A DNA stretch of 6,259 nt from Nitriliruptoraceae bacterium (lineage in GTDB: Bacteria; Actinomycetota; Nitriliruptoria; Nitriliruptorales; Nitriliruptoraceae). Below, piece after piece: positions 5,372 to 6,259 of this stretch. The stretch spans positions 1-6,259 of the forward strand of contig SKJO01000286.1 of assembly GCA_007121975.1 (NCBI GenBank). Direction: 5' to 3'. How positions within the stretch are numbered: the stretch's first letter is position 1; each line of letters opens with the position of its first letter. The notes beneath the pieces were generated by a model. That model ran no database searches. It saw only the letters and a list, made by a program, of their open reading frames with translations, and was not told the DNA's origin. A program made the translations under genes and the position numbers.

Positions 5372-6259
5372 CCTTCAGGCTCCTGGAGCAGGACCACCAC
5401 GTCGACCCGGCGGTTGCGGGCACGTCCCTCCGCGGTGTCGTTGGAGGTGAACGGCCGGTACTCGCCGTAGCCCACCGCGCCGACCCGGTCAGGGGCGAGC
5501 CCGTGGTCCTCGATCATGCTCGAGAGGACCGCGACCGCGCGGTCGGTGGACAGGTTCCAGTTGGTGTAGCCCGCCCGGTAGAGGGGCACGGTATCGGTGT
5601 GCCCCTCGATCTGGACGTCGTTGGGGAAGCTGCGCAGGGTGTCGGAGAGCACCTCGATGATCTCCGCACCGACGGGATCGATGTCGGTCGAGCCGAGCGC
5701 GAACAGCACGTCGTCGGAGGCGATGGTCACCACCAGGCCGCGCTCGGTGCGGCGCTGATCGACGTGCAGCTCCACGCCCTCGGCCTGCAGGGCGACGGTC
5801 AGCGCCGCCTGGACCTGGTCCATCTGCGCCTCCATCTCGGCCATACGCTGGGCGTCGTCGAGCATCTGCTGCTCGATGGGGGCGAGATCGCGGGTGCTCT
5901 GCTCGGCCTCGAGCTCCTCGATCAGCGCGAGCAGTTCGTCGGTGTCGGGACCGCCCTGCTCCTCGGCATCCGAGCCGCCCGGCTCCTCCTCGGCGTCGGG
6001 GTGGCCCTCGTCCTCATCGGGCTCGGAGCCGTCGTCCTCGGCGTCGTCCTCGCCCTCCACGCGCTCGATGAACCGGCTGGGGTTCATCGGCGTCTCGTCG
6101 GGCTCACCGGGGGGTACCACGGCGACCTCGGGCAGCAGCCCGTCGCTCAGCGGCATCGTGCCGTCGCCGGCCTCGTTGCCGAACGGCACCCGCAGGCCCT
6201 GCAGGAACGCGGTGAACTTGATCACGTCGATCTCGCTCATCGCGTACAGCATCACGAAG
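5368..6259 (-). CDS. motB: Flagellar motor stator protein MotB (5'-truncated)
   Basis: MotB is the stator subunit that anchors the MotA/MotB ion channel to peptidoglycan. The 5' end lies beyond the right edge. The visible protein (296 codons) opens inside the single transmembrane helix with F-V-M-L-Y-A-M-S, so the GTG at 6255 is not the real start. Counting from that codon, residues 7-29 resemble the plug/post-membrane segment of MotB (D..KF....LR..FG). Residues 67-100 are a strongly acidic linker (19 of 34 D/E, no K/R). Residues about 105-158 look helical, possibly coiled coil. Residues about 165-290 form an OmpA/MotB peptidoglycan-binding domain with VLFALGS, IEGHTDTVP, NWNLSTDRA, GYGEYRP and ARNRRVDV. 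The channel aspartate is outside the window, so H+ versus Na+ use cannot be judged. The TGA overlaps the fliL ATG (ATGA), implying coupling. motA is expected just upstream. Confidence 0.95.
   Translation of the reverse strand, partial: FVMLYAMSEIDVIKFTAFLQGLRVPFGNEAGDGTMPLSDGLLPEVAVVPPGEPDETPMNPSRFIERVEGEDDAEDDGSEPDEDEGHPDAEEEPGGSDAEEQGGPDTDELLALIEELEAEQSTRDLAPIEQQMLDDAQRMAEMEAQMDQVQAALTVALQAEGVELHVDQRRTERGLVVTIASDDVLFALGSTDIDPVGAEIIEVLSDTLRSFPNDVQIEGHTDTVPLYRAGYTNWNLSTDRAVAVLSSMIEDHGLAPDRVGAVGYGEYRPFTSNDTAEGRARNRRVDVVVLLQEPEG

Overview
The window is a stretch of a flagellar (fla/che-type) operon lying entirely on the minus strand. In transcription order, from high to low coordinates, it holds motB (5' end cut by the right edge), fliL, fliM, fliN, fliO, fliP, fliQ, fliR and flhB (3' end cut by the left edge). 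The very GC-rich sequence, the many GTG starts (fliM, fliO, fliP, flhB) and the motB-fliL-fliM-fliN-fliO-fliP-fliQ-fliR-flhB order suggest a motile high-GC actinobacterium. The acidic linker of MotB may hint at a salt-tolerant or deep-branching lineage, but the sequence does not fix the taxon.

Right part (about 3565-6259): motB (stator, peptidoglycan anchor), fliL (stator-associated membrane protein), then fliM and fliN (switch complex / C-ring). Left part (1-3568): fliO, fliP, fliQ, fliR and flhB, the membrane core of the flagellar type III export apparatus. Most genes abut or overlap: ATGA at motB/fliL, GTGA at fliN/fliO, 20 nt at fliO/fliP and 1 nt between fliQ and fliR. This implies translational coupling and balanced expression.

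Only two gaps exceed 20 nt: 91 nt before fliM and 136 nt before flhB. These two gaps share a two-box element, CGCTTGAG - 14 nt - GTCGAC(G/A)GGAG, with identical spacing and an unconserved spacer. I read it as a pair of internal promoters, possibly of the flagellar sigma-28 (FliA/WhiG) class, or less likely a regulator site. In the flhB gap the element follows a perfect 11-bp hairpin just after the fliR stop. The layout therefore looks like a (partial) terminator followed by a new promoter for flhB and whatever lies beyond.

Other points of note are a 16-bp tandem duplication that straddles the fliL stop codon (losing one copy would fuse FliL in frame to FliM), a FliM without the usual N-terminal CheY-P-binding segment, and an unusually acidic linker in MotB. 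No RNA genes, mobile elements, CRISPR arrays or novel defence-type system were seen. Long plus-strand open frames are GC-driven shadows of the minus-strand genes.
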